Assembly: GCA_905182995.1 (NCBI GenBank)
Contig: CAJJDP010000004.1
Location: forward strand, 186,001-250,000
From: Paramecium octaurelia
Lineage: Eukaryota > Ciliophora > Oligohymenophorea > Peniculida > Parameciidae
Direction of reading: 5' to 3'
Length of the DNA stretch: 64,000 nucleotides
The notes under the pieces were generated by a model. That model was not told the origin of the DNA. It searched no databases and worked only from the letters and a program-made list of their open reading frames with translations. The number at the start of each line of letters is the position of its first letter. The stretch's first letter is position 1. The translations under genes were made by a program, and so were the position numbers. Positions 38,551-57,196 of this stretch are shown in pieces.

Positions 38551-39732
38551 ATGAATAAACAAAATCCCATGGATATTCTTCCAATCATCTGGCCATAAAA
38601 ATTATCAGCAAGACAAGAAGAGGTATTTAGAGTTACATAAGAACTTATGCAATTAAAAGAAGATTAGTCAAATCTGGCTGAATCCATTAATTTAACCATC
38701 AAATATTTAGCATAACATGCTCCATATATAGATGTGGTTGTTTCTTTTCAAAACTTAGTTGATGTCAGACATCCAATCCAAGATTTGCTTAAATATTTAA
38801 GCACATTCTCTGAAAATGCACTTACACAAGTAGTGAGAAAAGTTAATTTAAATGATCTAAATTCTGATTCTGATGAAACAGATTTTACATACAGTGATCC
38901 TTATGAAGAGATGAAAACACAATTCAATCTTAGGATGATGAAACGTGTAAGCTTTCCGAAATTATAAAAACTTATAAGTGATATTTATAGGTTGGAAATG
39001 TTAACAAAAGTATATTCATGGGTGAACTAAATAACTTATGTTGATTATGTTAAGGTGAGTGTCTCTACAATCAAGAAAGCATTACAAACTGAATACTTAG
39101 ATGAACTAACTATAAACACTGTTATCTAGTGTGCTAAAGGTTAATGTTAATGCGCAAATTAATATTAATAAGATACACCTAAATTCTAGAAATTGAAAAA
39201 AGCACTTCATAAAATAGCACTATTTCAAGATGTCGATTTATAAGTTCTTCTCACTTTATAACAGAGTGATTAACAACCTATTAAAGAGTGTGTTTGGACT
39301 AGACAACAGGTGATCTAATGCATTTTATTGTTTTGCTTGGTTTAATGTGAACTTCACATTCATGATTTTTAATATTAACTTCTATTATTTAAGCCTTTTT
39401 GTTCTTTTGAAATTTCTTGGAATGAATCTGGATTTAGTCAAATTAGGGATTATTTCCCAAAGTTGGCCAAGAAATTAAATAAAAGATATAAAATTTTGAA
39501 GGACATCCCCTTTTATGATCCTAAAACAAATAACTAAATTTTTATATATGCCTAATCTTTAGTTGGGTATTATCATCATCACATTAACTATGATAATTTT
39601 AATTTATAGGATGATCTAAAGTAAACGATTAAAGAAATCTTAGAAAATAAAAATTAATAGAAAAATTTAGCTCTTTAAATAATTGTTTCAAATGCAATCA
39701 TGTTTGCCTAATTACTCAAAGCATTAAAATGA
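38551..39732 (+). CDS. Hypothetical helical protein, intronless
   Basis: A single frame of 393 residues from ATG to TGA 39730-39732 with many TAA/TAG Gln codons. Mostly helical (DILPIIWPQKLSARQEEVFR, NLTIKYLAQHAPYIDVVVSF) with an acidic loop (NDLNSDSDETDFTYSD) and a Cys-containing patch (CAKGQCQCANQ). An intron cannot be excluded near 39330-39400, but none is needed. I do not recognise it. Confidence 0.7.
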
Positions 39733-40121
39733 AGTTAATAATACATATATGATTTCAATTAGTATTATATTTAGTAATTATCAATTTAAGTAAACAAATC
39801 TATATTATAACAAAAATCTTATTAAAAATAATGAGAGTATTTTAATCTAAATATTTACCCCATTTTCAAAGCAAACTTAGCATGATTTTGGTAAAGAAAT
39901 TGGATTCTTATTGAATAGATTTTCTTTATTAAATAATTATAATGTTATTTAAAGAATCTGTAAAGGTAGTGTTTGTTTTACTCAATTACAAATTATAACT
40001 TAGAATGATTAATGGATAATTTAAAATATATAGTTTATAATTATGATTACAAAAATGTATAACAATTATCATGCAAAATCTTCATATACATAAAAATATC
40101 AGTTTTAACTTTATGACTATT
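39733..40121. other. Convergent intergenic region
   Basis: About 390 AT-rich bases between two convergent stops. No coding frame, repeat or RNA seen. Confidence 0.5.
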
Positions 40122-40589
40122 TCAAGTATTTAAATATTCCAATAATTGGTCTTCATCAAATGTTGTTTGTGACCACTTGTTAACTTTGTCTAATTAAGCT
40201 TCTGTATAAAATTTTTGTGATTAGTTTTGCGATGGTTGTATGTTTATTTTTCTGTGCGTAGTATATTTTTTCGAGACTTATATGGCTAGTTTTTTGCTAC
40301 TCATTAAAGCGTATTATTATTGAAGAGGTTCTTTTTCTATGGGATTGAACGATAGTCCAATAGCTCCTAGGCCTTCAAATTTATTGAAAATCTAAGGTTG
40401 GGATGGCCTTTATGATAAACAATTTTCTGGTTTTTGGGGTTTTTTCAATGATGATCTTTGTGAGGGTGAAGCATAAATAGGTGGTAAAGACTTAACAATA
40501 AGAGGTTTTTTCAAAACTTGAGACAAAGAAATGGGTTTGTATTTTCTTTGGAGCAGGATGTTTGGTTTATTCCTTTCAGATAAAATCAT
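40122..40589 (-). CDS. Hypothetical basic protein
   Basis: Intronless, 155 residues: MILSERNKPNILLQRKYKPI, then basic/Pro-rich sequence (LVKSLPP-like, SSLKKPQKPENCLSQRPSQP) and a polar tail KWSQTTFDEDQLLEYLNT. Composition suggests a small adaptor or nucleic-acid-associated protein, but there is no motif. ATG at 40589 is the first in frame. Confidence 0.65.
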
Positions 40590-40766
40590 TAAAAATAAAT
40601 AAATAATATTTAAAGCATAGCTTTCTAATTCTTATTCTTAGTATAAAGCTATTGATATGAATAGTGATCAAAACAAAATTTAGATAACGACTTTTTTTTT
40701 GGATTAATTCTAATTAATGTGATTTAAGAATATCTCTTATTTATTTATAAACTTAAATTCTTAATT

Positions 40767-41720
40767 ATGCTTATAAAAGAAGTCTAAAAATTCTGTGAAC
40801 AAAGGAAAATTGTATTGGATGTGAAAAAGATGGTGACAGAGTTTTCATTGAAGTAAGGATTGATTCGAAATAAAAGTAAGTTTATCATATGAACGTAGAT
40901 GATAGTCAACATTGGTTCGGCATAAAATTCAATAAATACGTCGAAATGAACGAAGAATTGAAAGCGAAAACGGAGAGACAAGAAAGCTTCTTATAAGAGT
41001 ATTAGCATTAATCTAATGTTCATTTAGAATTTAATTAATCATAGAACGGGGATATCGACCAGACAAGGAAGCAAAAGATTTGAAACGCAGAAATAAGGGG
41101 TAAAACAAATCGGAAAAATAAACTAAAAATCTCATCTAATAAATTAAAGAAGCAGAATTAGAATTAATGGTATGTCTTAACTTACCTAGTTATATTGGTT
41201 ATAATTTAACAACTTTATTTCTCCAATACATAAAGACTTTGGAGAATTACCAAGTTATAATCCAAAAAAAACACAACCATTTAGAGTGGGCTTCCCTTAT
41301 ACTAAGAAAATCGAAATTAAAGGCAATACAATTAATTTAACTCCCCAAACGCCTATTGACAAAATAATAATTACAGAAAATTATCAATTACATGACATCA
41401 TAGATTTTGAGTAAAAAGATAATTAAATATTGATAAATGATAAGGTAGTAGTCAGTGTGTGCTCATCTAATTCAATAGCTATGGAATAGCAATTCATTTA
41501 ACTTGAGTAAATTCGAAGATAATTGAAAAAAAACTCAAAATATGTAATCACTCCAAGTTTAGGACTGAAACATTATGAGGCTTCAAAAGTTGAATTAATT
41601 GGAGAAGATGATGATGGGGAACTTAAACGAATTGCTAGTAGTTCGAATTTGATTGATCATGTGTATACAAGATATCAGAATAGGAATTAATAATTCCTTA
41701 TTGTGACTGAGTTAGAATGA
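40767..41720 (+). CDS. Hypothetical protein
   Basis: Introns of 23, 29 and 20 nt give 293 residues: a basic helical N-terminal third (KFCEQRKIVLDVKKMVTEFS, IERGYRPDKEAKDLKRRNKG) and a mixed C-terminal part (KKTQPFRVGFPYTKKIEIKG, KYVITPSLGLKHYEASKVEL). All three introns are supported by phase and by loss of frame without them. No family recognised. It ends 44 nt before the copper transporter start. Confidence 0.7.
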
Positions 41721-41764
41721 TATTATATAAAAAAGTTATTAATAATATAAGTAAATTACGAAAG

Positions 41765-42188
41765 ATGATGATGGATATGTATGTGTATTGGACAGCAAAA
41801 TGCGAATTCATTTTTGAAAGGTAAAAATGTTATCATTTCTTCAAAGCTGGAGAATTTATGATGATTAACCATTTTTGTTATTTTGTGGTTGCTTCTTATC
41901 TTGCCTATATTCAATTATTCATATCATGTATATGCTTCAAGGTGAAAAAGTATAAATCTTTATGAAACAATTTATGTACAAGCATTTCATTATCCTTTTA
42001 GGTCAAGAAGAATAGGATTTTCTATATATTAATTCTTTCTAACTCTGTCAAGTATGATTACAATGATGTTGTTAATGACGATGAATGGATGGGTCAATAT
42101 TGCAGTAGGGGTTGGATACACCATTGGGTATGGTATTACATAGATCACTAAACCAAATTCAAAATACACTCAAGTTGATTCGATATGA
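41765..42188 (+). CDS. Ctr-type copper transporter
   Basis: Two 26-nt introns give 123 residues, the usual Ctr size. Span 1 is DDQPFLLFCGCFLSCLYSII, span 2 is IGFSIYQFFLTLSSMITMML with the essential MxxxM, and span 3 is MNGWVNIAVGVGYTIGYG with the GxxxG helix-packing motif. These three features define the Ctr copper-import trimer. The N-terminus is short (MMMDMYVYW) rather than carrying long Met-rich repeats, so copper capture relies on few residues. Plasma-membrane or vacuolar location cannot be told. Confidence 0.9.
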
Positions 42189-42358
42189 GAAAATTGATAT
42201 ACAAGAGTTTAATTTATCATTATTAAGAATATCTAATATATAGACAATTCCTTGCTTTAATTATATATATATGGTTTATATTTCTGTAGAATTTTAATTC
42301 AGTCAATTTAAGTGCTTTAATTGCATTTTATTAATAATAAAATAAGAGCATTAGATAA

Positions 42359-43759
42359 ATGGATGAAGAAATAATGTGGGAAAAAACTGCGTATGATTTA
42401 GAGGAATTGGAGATTGTGAAGATTTAGGAATATAGAAGTGATTAGAGAAAATCGAGAAATTAGAAATTACCTATTTTGCTATCTATATTGAAAGAGATTA
42501 ATAATTCATCAAACTTATTTGATTTGGCAATTCGTTATGAAAAATATAAATCTAAGCTATAAACCTCATCTTAAAAAGAAGAACAATATAACGAACTAAT
42601 GAGCTCAATTTCATTTTCATAAACTAAATCGAACATTAATCCTTATGTAAAAATTGTATTTATTCTATAAAAGTAAGATGCGCAAAGAAAACAAACTCAA
42701 ATAGCTAAAGACTAAAAAAATGGCTAATTTAAAAACATTATTAATCTATTAGAAGCAACAGAACTAAATATAAAATCAGATTTGAATAATATATAATAAG
42801 AAAATCAACATTTAAAAAAAAAAATAAGTACATATTTTGATAGTTTATGGACTTCAACATCAAATAGAAATCCACAAGTTAATGAACTTAATTATGGATT
42901 AAAAGATAGATAAGAACATTACTAAGAAATATAACTATCTACCTTGCCTATCTTAGAAAAAGAAAAAAACTAATTAGTATGTTACAAGGAAAACCAAGAA
43001 AGTCATATTTAAAATCAAACCAGAGATTTAGAGAATTTCAATTCTATTCAAGAAAAGTACTAAAACTAATCAAACTATATTTCTGAACTGAAAAAAGGTT
43101 ACTAACAACTAGAAGATTAAGTTGCCAGTATCAAGGAGAGAGTAGAAAAACTCAAGTAAGCTTAAGAAGTCATGCACTTAGAAACAAAAATTGAATAATT
43201 TTGTAATTAAATATTGGTCAGGCAAAATGAGGGGAGAACACAGATATTAGAAAGTTTAAAAGATTTTCTAGAGAAATCTAAATTTCAATTAATGAGGAGG
43301 TATAAGGAAAAGACAACTAAATCATTTTTATGTGAAGACATGATTGAATATGAAGAATAAACTTTAAGATAGGAAATGCAAGAATTCAGTTTAAATAAGA
43401 ATGAATAAGAGATTAAAACAAAGGCTTAACAAATAAAATAAATATTTTCAGAGAAAATTGAATAATAAAAAATAAAATAATAAAGACTAATTTAGGAAAA
43501 TAAAGATTTAAGTAAAAAAATTGAAATACTCAGCACTAATCAATATTAAGAAAGGTGCAAAGATTTATAAGATTAAAAAGAAAGAATATATGAAGAAAAT
43601 AACAATAAAGAAAGATAAATTCAAGAAATTTTGTTAAACAACCAAGCCGGGTAGGAAATGGTTTAGGATTTAGAAAAATAAAAATAAATAATAGAATAAA
43701 AAAAATAATATTAATAATTATCAACATTTGCTCGAATAAAAAGCAAACTATTGTCTTGA
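42359..43759 (+). CDS. Long coiled-coil protein, intronless
   Basis: A frame of 466 residues, almost all heptad-like: DLEELEIVKIQEYRSDQRKS, YKSKLQTSSQKEEQYNELM, LKKGYQQLEDQVASIKERVE, KLKQAQEVMHLETKIEQF. Gln is unusually common because TAA/TAG dominate. It resembles ciliary or basal-body CCDC proteins (inference from composition). No intron needed. Confidence 0.8.
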
Positions 43760-44200
43760 ATGTAATCAATATAATTAACTTTTAAATATTATATTATTAA
43801 TAATTTGATTTATTCTTTGATTAATTGAAAGGGAATGTGGGATGAATTTGATTAGTTGATATTAATATTATATAATTATAAATAATATTATATTTAAAAT
43901 ATAACATAATTAATAATAAGAGTTTAATCAAGAACATCGTTGTATAGAAGAAGAATTAAGTGTATTTTGTCATTCATAAATGATCTATTCTATGTAAGAT
44001 TCATTTTAACTTTTTCTCATTGTTACGGATCTTACATCTAATGTTAAATGTTTCTTATTAAACTTTTAGGCATTTAGTTTTATTCCTAAATGAGAATGGA
44101 ATGTCATAAATTATGGTTATGAAAATTCAATTTCATTAATAACTATATATACATAAAATAATTATGAAATAAAAACATGCATAAATAACATTATATAATA
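43760..44200. other. Convergent intergenic region
   Basis: About 440 bases, rich in TA and TAAT runs, between two convergent stops. Nothing coding or structured noticed. Confidence 0.5.
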
Positions 44201-45978
44201 TCAACTATTTGCCAAACCAAGTATTTTGTTAAGTGTTTTTGTTGATCTTTTCCCGTTTCTACTAATATCATATCTAAATTCACTCACAGTTCGATCAACT
44301 GACCTAATGCTTTTCTTAATTGAAGATTGGTTTAGGGTTGAAATCAGATCCTATCTAGGTTATTTAGAGACTGTTCGAGACCTTTGTTTTTTTTTTTCAG
44401 GAGTTAAAAAGAAACTGTTTAACATTTTTGATTGTGAAATAGGCTTAGATTTATTATTATCAGTAAATAGTTATTCTAAAATATGTATTTAATATAAACT
44501 TTACTCTTTAGTTTATTGAACAATGATTGATCTTTCATTATCTTTTAAAAGTCGATCTATATTTCAGGATGGAGTTATTTAAAAGTCAATTCTGATTAAT
44601 TGTCCTCTTTCAAATTAAATTAATTTTTGTCAATCCCAACAGATTTTAATAGAGCAAGATAATCATCTTGCATATAGGTTTGCCATTAACTTACTTTGGG
44701 AGTATCTTTATATAATAAATGTTATTATTTCAATTTTAATTTATTTTGGGCATTTCTAGCCATTTATCTTAATTAGTATTTCCTATTAAACATTTTTCTT
44801 GGATCAATTTCTTTTTCTTCTTCAGCACTATCAGTATCGATTCCATTATTATTATTGCTAGAGCCATGGGGTTTGAGTAAAGCTAATCTCTCTTCTTTGG
44901 CTCTTTTTTCATAGGTCAATTAGAATGCATTGAAAAATTGAAAGTCTCCTCTGTCATCTTAATTCCATTCAAAAATACCATCATTAATGATTGTGTCATC
45001 AAGTATCTATGTTTATTAAGGATAATTACATCTAAAAACTAAACGATTTTAAAGGTAATATATCTTAAGTATTCAAAGGTACTTCTTTCTTTTAATTACC
45101 TAAGGAATTCATCTTCAATTGTCTGACTAATATACTCTGTTGATGCTGAAATAACTTCACCTCTGATAATACGGGTTTCCATTGCACTTCTATCAAATAA
45201 TTTATGATTCAAATCCCTTTTTCTATTGAAGTGAATTCTATGAGTTAAAAATGCTCTCTATTTGATGTAATTTTAAATATAAAATATTTTGTGCCAGAAT
45301 TTGTCCCCCTTTCTTTTAGACATTAATAAAAAAAACTCAGACTCAGTCATTATTTATGCTGAATCATCGTCAAACTTTACTAAAACAGCTTCCTTACTTT
45401 TTTCACTAATATTATTTATTTATTCTTTGTTTACATTACCTTTAATATATAATCATTAAATACTCAAAGCTGACTATTATTTTTCATTCAGTTGAATCAA
45501 ATCTAATTACATATTAGTATTTGCAATTTTCTTCCTTCTGTTATTCAAGTATTGCATTAATTTTTATAATGATCCTTTCCATTATTGAACTCTCAATTAG
45601 TATGGCCTATCTATACCATCTTTGATACTCTATAAAATAGATTAAGGCTCTCCTTTCTCAAAATACACAGTGTCTTAAATCTAAATGTTTAAAGTTCTGC
45701 CAAAGGATTCTTAAACCAAACGAGTCACAATAAAAATAAAGTCTCTATCATTTGAGTTTTACTTCCCTTTAACTTATTATGGTTCGTCTAATGGTTTGGG
45801 TATTCTGCATTATTGTATTGCGTTACTTTTTCTTCAACGATGATATGCATAAATTGCATTAGCAAGTGTACTTGTCATCTACACTATACGAAACAAAGTG
45901 TTCGTTATTTCTTCTCATTATTTGTGGACTTTTATCGCTTTTATCAGTTTCTATACTTAAATTTTTCATAATTTTCAT
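44201..45978 (-). CDS. Hypothetical 553-residue protein
   Basis: Introns of 40, 24, 23 and 29 nt give an exact 554 codons. Segments: MKIMKNLSIETDKSDKSPQI, DRDFIFIVTRLVQESFGRTL, MTESEFFLLMSKRKGDKFWH, an acidic Asn-rich loop (SSNNNNGIDTDSAEEEKEID), a helical KVSQWQTYMQDDYLALLKSV and a basic end (RSVDRTVSEFRYDISRNGKR). The frame runs unbroken through 44673, where an internal ATG could be mistaken for a separate small gene. The first intron (40 nt, GTACAC...TTGAAG) is long for this genome. Function unknown. Confidence 0.65.
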
Positions 45979-47104
45979 TTACATAGAGAATTGTTAATAA
46001 AATAAAAAAATTATTATTGAATAAACAGATTTGTTATTTATCACTTCAAAATTGTTTGAGTGTGATGACAATTTAAATCAAATACCTTTCATTATAACGT
46101 TAATTTACAAGATCGTATTGATAGTAGACTGATAGAGATGTAAAGAAAGTGTTAGCTTTGATTGTTCTGTTTAAATTAAAACTACGTTATTTAATGATGC
46201 TTAAATAAAATAATATTTCAATTTATTTTCTAAATGACATTCAAACAAATAATTTATAAATTCTAAACTCAGTGATAATTCAACAATTTTGAACTCAATC
46301 ATAAATTTAAAGAAGTTTTATCCTGTCTTTTTTATTCTTAAATAGACTTAAAATAAAGTTCCATAAATAAAAATTATCATTATGTTCACTATTTAGATAT
46401 AGACCTAGAATTGATGTTTAAATTCAACAAGATGTAGGAGTGTAGAAAATAAGGCCCTAAAAGGACTTAATATAAATCTCTATGAATTAAGGTTAAGTGA
46501 GATGATTTATACTAATGCAACACTTAATTTACTCCTCCATTATTAGACAGTATGAAAAACAAAATGGGGCTAAAAAATAATCTATTTGGATTTATTTAAT
46601 TATGGCAAATAGTAAGTAGGTTATTAATTTATCATTTAGATATTCTGATAAAATATAGAACGCCATTTATATAATAATTCAAGTTATAATACTTTAGATA
46701 AGAAAAATCTAAAAAAAATTGTCCATAATAAGAATAATAAAATTAAATTAAACTCATGATGCTGGAAAAGTAGATAATAATGATGACTATCTTAAATCTA
46801 AAAATTTAGTCAATTTTTTTAATAAATTAATCTGTATTAAGTTAAATTATTCATGCAACTAATTTGTTATCATTATCTAAATAATTTCTAGAATATAAGA
46901 TAATTAGCTATAAATTAATTATTATGGAACTTAATATTTTATTTCTAATTTAATATGGAATAATTCTCAATAACTTCTTAACTTAGTACTAGGATTATAT
47001 TAAAATTAATTATTCCTTTATTATATGGAGCTGTCCTGTTATATTATTTCTTAAAACTTATCATTTTTAAAACTAATTTATTTACTATTTAATTTTTAAT
47101 TTAG
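45979..47104. other. Long AT-rich intergenic region with a possible gene remnant
   Basis: About 1.1 kb upstream of the PI 4-kinase. At 46390-46680 a plus-strand frame reads LDIDLELMFKFNKMQECRKQ and later FTPPLLDSMKNKMGLKNN but contains two in-frame TGA and no good intron, so I treat it as a decayed fragment or chance. Divergent promoters of the flanking genes lie here. Confidence 0.4.
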
Positions 47105-49648
<2,544 letters not shown>

Positions 49649-49709
49649 TTTTCCTAAATATTTATTTGTTAATTTTTCATAGTATTAAATAAATATATAA
49701 CTAAATTAA

Positions 49710-50991
49710 TCAAGCCATAGCTGAGGCTCTTCCTGTTTTATATCCTTTATTGATATTATTTTAATCAAGCTTACTCTACAATAACTATGATTATTTTTAT
49801 TTTAATTAAGTCAAATCTATTTTTGACGTTTCTTAATTCGTGCTCATCACTCTTCTCTTTCTTTTCGCTTGTTGATTCGAAGGATTATTAGGAGACTTGG
49901 ATTTTTGCTTAGTGAGGGTTTTTTGATCTAGGTTTAACTTTCTCATAAGACATTCTAATATAATGTTAGTGGCCTTTAACTTATTGCTGTTATTCTGACC
50001 AGGTTTTAATAATTGCATAATTTAAGGTTTAATAGATCTTTGAGTTGTAGGTCTTGGAGAAATGGATTATTTTGTATTATTGATATTCCTTTAAGTGAGT
50101 GGAATCTATTGAACCTATAATTTGCAATTTTTTTCAGTGCTGTAAACCTTTGGTTGTGAAACCTCTCTTTAAGTTTGGATGGCTGAATTTTTTAAAGGTT
50201 TTTTTCTTAAGAAAAGTTCATTTAAGTTTTCTTTGAATTCTAATCTAGAATTAGTATCAGATTTATGATCCTATTTTGATTTGTTGTAGTAATCAGAATC
50301 CTTTCTTTATAGAGGCAAATTGTATTTACGAGAATCGAACTCTCTTAAAGTGTTTTAAGAAGTATTTATGGCTTCTTTTAAATTTTTTTATATTTCAATC
50401 AATGTGTTAGATTATTCTTGTTTAGTGAAATTCAACTAACCCAAAAGATTTTGCAATGACTAAGTTAATGTGAATATTCAATTAATACAGTTTAGATAGA
50501 ATTTTATGTTGCTGTTGGTTGTTCAACATGTCCTCCTAACATCCTAGAAATTCTGATATATTCTATTCTGCGACGTTTATCATGATATTTAGATAATGTA
50601 GTAGCTATAGGCAACATGAAAAGGCGTGGAATATCGCGATGAAACTATTCAGGATAGTTTTGAAAGTATTTACTTTATAATATTCGGTTAATACAATGGT
50701 TTTTTGTCTCGTATCACTTGTGGAGTAGAATCTTTTTAAATATTCATTGGAATCGTAATATGTCCATTCTTTATAAGTAGTGTATTGTTTCGATCGTTAT
50801 TGCAACAGTATTATATTAATATCCTTCTGATAGTAATAATTCTGGCTGGCTGAGTATTTGATGTATAGAGCTCTTGTGATGAGAGAACAAAATTTCTGAG
50901 ATTATTGGCAGAAGAGACAAACCTAGGTGTGTAGCAGATCCAAAGTACTAGCAGTTGATCCTCCATATTGGGTTCGTTTGGATTTATACAT
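49710..50991 (-). CDS. Uncharacterised ciliate family protein, member B
   Basis: Two 29-nt introns (one at 50645-50673) give 407 residues. The N-terminal block parallels 14638-15871: VCLFC, ITRALYIKYSASQNYYYQKD, INIILLQQRSKQ, DSNEYLKRFYSTSDTR, LTEYYKFHRDIPRLFM and RIEYIRISRMLGG. Without the 29-nt intron the homology is lost, which confirms it. A Gln/Asn/Lys-rich region and a basic end (KRKRRVMSTNQETSKI, TGRASAMA) follow. Same plan as member A: conserved block first, disordered basic tail after. Confidence 0.82.
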
Positions 50992-51114
50992 TTTAAATTA
51001 ATGAATAAAATATAATTCCACTCTTTGCAGGTAATACCTACAAAAATTGAATTCACCATATTCAAGCCACAATTGAATTATATTGTAAAATAGGTTCATC
51101 GTTTAAAATGTGTA

Positions 51115-55035
<3,921 letters not shown>

Positions 55036-55277
55036 TTAAACTCTTATTATTAATTATGTTATATTTTTAAGTATAATATTATTTACAATTATATTATATA
55101 AATATCAACTAATCATATTCTATTCAATATCCCTCCTCTTTCTCCTAATTTATTCTTTTATTACCAAGATTTAGTTATTCTAATTTAAACTTTTAATATC
55201 TTAATAATTATGTATTTTAATTCAAAAATCATTAAAATATATATAACATTTATTAAATAAAATATAATATTTAAAGT

Positions 55278-55848
55278 ATGAATAAAGATTAAAAACCTTA
55301 AAAGCCATTACCTAAATCAGACATGGAAGTTCTAAAATAATACCATCAATTTGTTAGAGATGACGAAGAAGATATTGATCCAAAGTTAAGTACAAACGAT
55401 GACTATGGCAGGATGATTGCAAGAAAATATTATGATAAACTCTATAAGGAATACGCTATCATTGATTTATCACAGTATAAAACTGGAAAGTATGTAAATA
55501 TAATAATTGCTAGGATTGGGATGAGATGGAGGACTGAACCAGAAGTAATGAATGGCAAGGGAGAAACAATTTGTGGGAACAAAGTATGCACAAAAGACAA
55601 GGAATTAAGTACCTGGGAATTGAATTTTCAATATAAAGAAAATTAAGAAGTAAAGAATACTCTAGTCAAAGTGAAGTGTTGTCATAGTTGCAGTCAATAA
55701 TTGAATTACAAAGTATTTAATTATTTGTGTGCTTTTTAAATAGAAACTTCACAAATAGGTAAAAGAGTACTCAGAGGAAGAGATTAGGCATTTGTTGGCG
55801 AAGTTAGAAGAGAAAAAGAAGAAACTAAAACAAGAAGAAGATTCTTGA
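55278..55848 (+). CDS. FRA10AC1: FRA10AC1 family protein
   Basis: Introns of 24 and 31 nt give 171 residues. The family signature is complete: DDYGRMIARKYYDKLYKEYA, IGMRWRTEPEVMNGKGETIC, CGNKVC, ELSTWELNFQYKE and KCCHSCSQQLNYKK with four paired cysteines, then a Lys/Glu tail. FRA10AC1 is a nuclear protein linked to splicing in animals. This copy is shorter than human but keeps the core. It stops 26 nt before the next gene. Confidence 0.93.
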
Positions 55849-55874
55849 ATATTAAAATTATTAATTAAATTATT

Positions 55875-57125
55875 ATGCAATCTAATTACAAAATTGAAGG
55901 TCGTAAGAGCCCAAAAACGATCGTAGGACTAGAGTAGAAAATCAACCAATATTTTTCCAACAAAATCCAAGAAAAATAAATAGTAGCTGATATAATATCT
56001 CGGCCTTAGTTAGAAGAAATAATTCCATGTAGTATAAAAGTGAATATCAGTTAGTGAAATCTTGAATTAAAAACGGATGAAATACTCTAATGCTCATAAT
56101 CCCTTACATCAAAAATAATTACACAATACTTAAAAGAAAGAAAAAAACAAATAAATTAAATATCATACATCTAGATCAAACACTTCAAATTAGCATAATA
56201 GGGACCAAAAATCTCAAAAGCCAAACTAAAAGATTGAATGTTGCTCATGTTTCTGTTTTGGTTGCAGCAAAAGAAATTCTACAAGGATTAAAAAACCAAG
56301 AACACCTCAAGTTAAGGGGGAACACTATTATGTCAATTATACTAATAAAACGAGTGAATCAAATTAAGCCATAAGTACTCCTATTTTCTTATTTAGAATA
56401 ATATTCTATTGCAAAATCCCAATCTAGATGCATTTAACATCAGATAAGACATCATTAAAGTGAATAGAGAAAATAAAATATACAGCATAATTGTTGTAAG
56501 ATTAACCATCTGGCCAATCCAAAACTCTCATAAGCTATATCATAATATTCTGAATCTGCGAAACAATATACACAAAGGGAGTATCTTTAAATTTAACAAC
56601 AACTGTAAAATTATTGTGATGCTAAGAAGCGCTATTCTTCAACAAAAGAATAAAAGCAAAAAGACTCATTAAGAACACATATGTAAAAAGTATTTATGTT
56701 TATTATCAAAGAAGATTGAAGAGGGTAAACTTGGACAAGCCAAAGGATAAAAGTTAAGTTAATTATATAAAGAGCTAACAAAGAAACAGATGATAAAATA
56801 CAGAAGCACTTCTAATTAAAATAAAATTTAAGTATAATAAGAATAAAATCATATGAATTACAAAACAATTGAAAAGGGAAAGCAAATCACAAAAGTTGGC
56901 TAATAAGAAAAGGATAAGAAAAAATTCAAATAAGTACTAGACATATTTAAAAAGAATAAAATGCAAAACAATATTATCAAAAACAATTATGATATTTTAT
57001 AGAATAACCCTGAACAAAATTAAATTGAAAATAAAGTATCTTCCTAATAAAAAATATTTGAATCTAAGTCAATAGAGAAAACTTTCAAAAATAATCAACC
57101 ACATCAACTTGTTGAGTTAAAATGA
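55875..57125 (+). CDS. Hypothetical basic Gln-rich protein
   Basis: Three 22-nt introns give 394 residues. A Cys cluster (ECCSCFCFGCSKRN) sits in a Gln/Asn/Lys-rich chain; later parts are helical and basic (GKLGQAKGQKLSQLYKELTK, EKDKKKFKQVLDIFKKNK). Each 22-nt intron is supported by phase. No family recognised. Confidence 0.6.
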
Positions 57126-57196
57126 TATTTCGAGTGTCTGTATTACTGTTAGATAAAATTTTAATTTTTTGCATAAATATACATTAAATTAAATAA

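Noticed and set aside
44201..44673. Separate 147-residue gene starting at 44673
   Set aside because: The upstream frame runs unbroken into it, and the combined 554-codon gene keeps phase over four introns.
50320..50345. tRNA-like T-arm (GAGAG-TTCGATT-CTCGT on the minus strand)
   Set aside because: It lies inside the coding sequence of the minus-strand family gene (REFDSR), and no matching acceptor, D or anticodon arms are found upstream.
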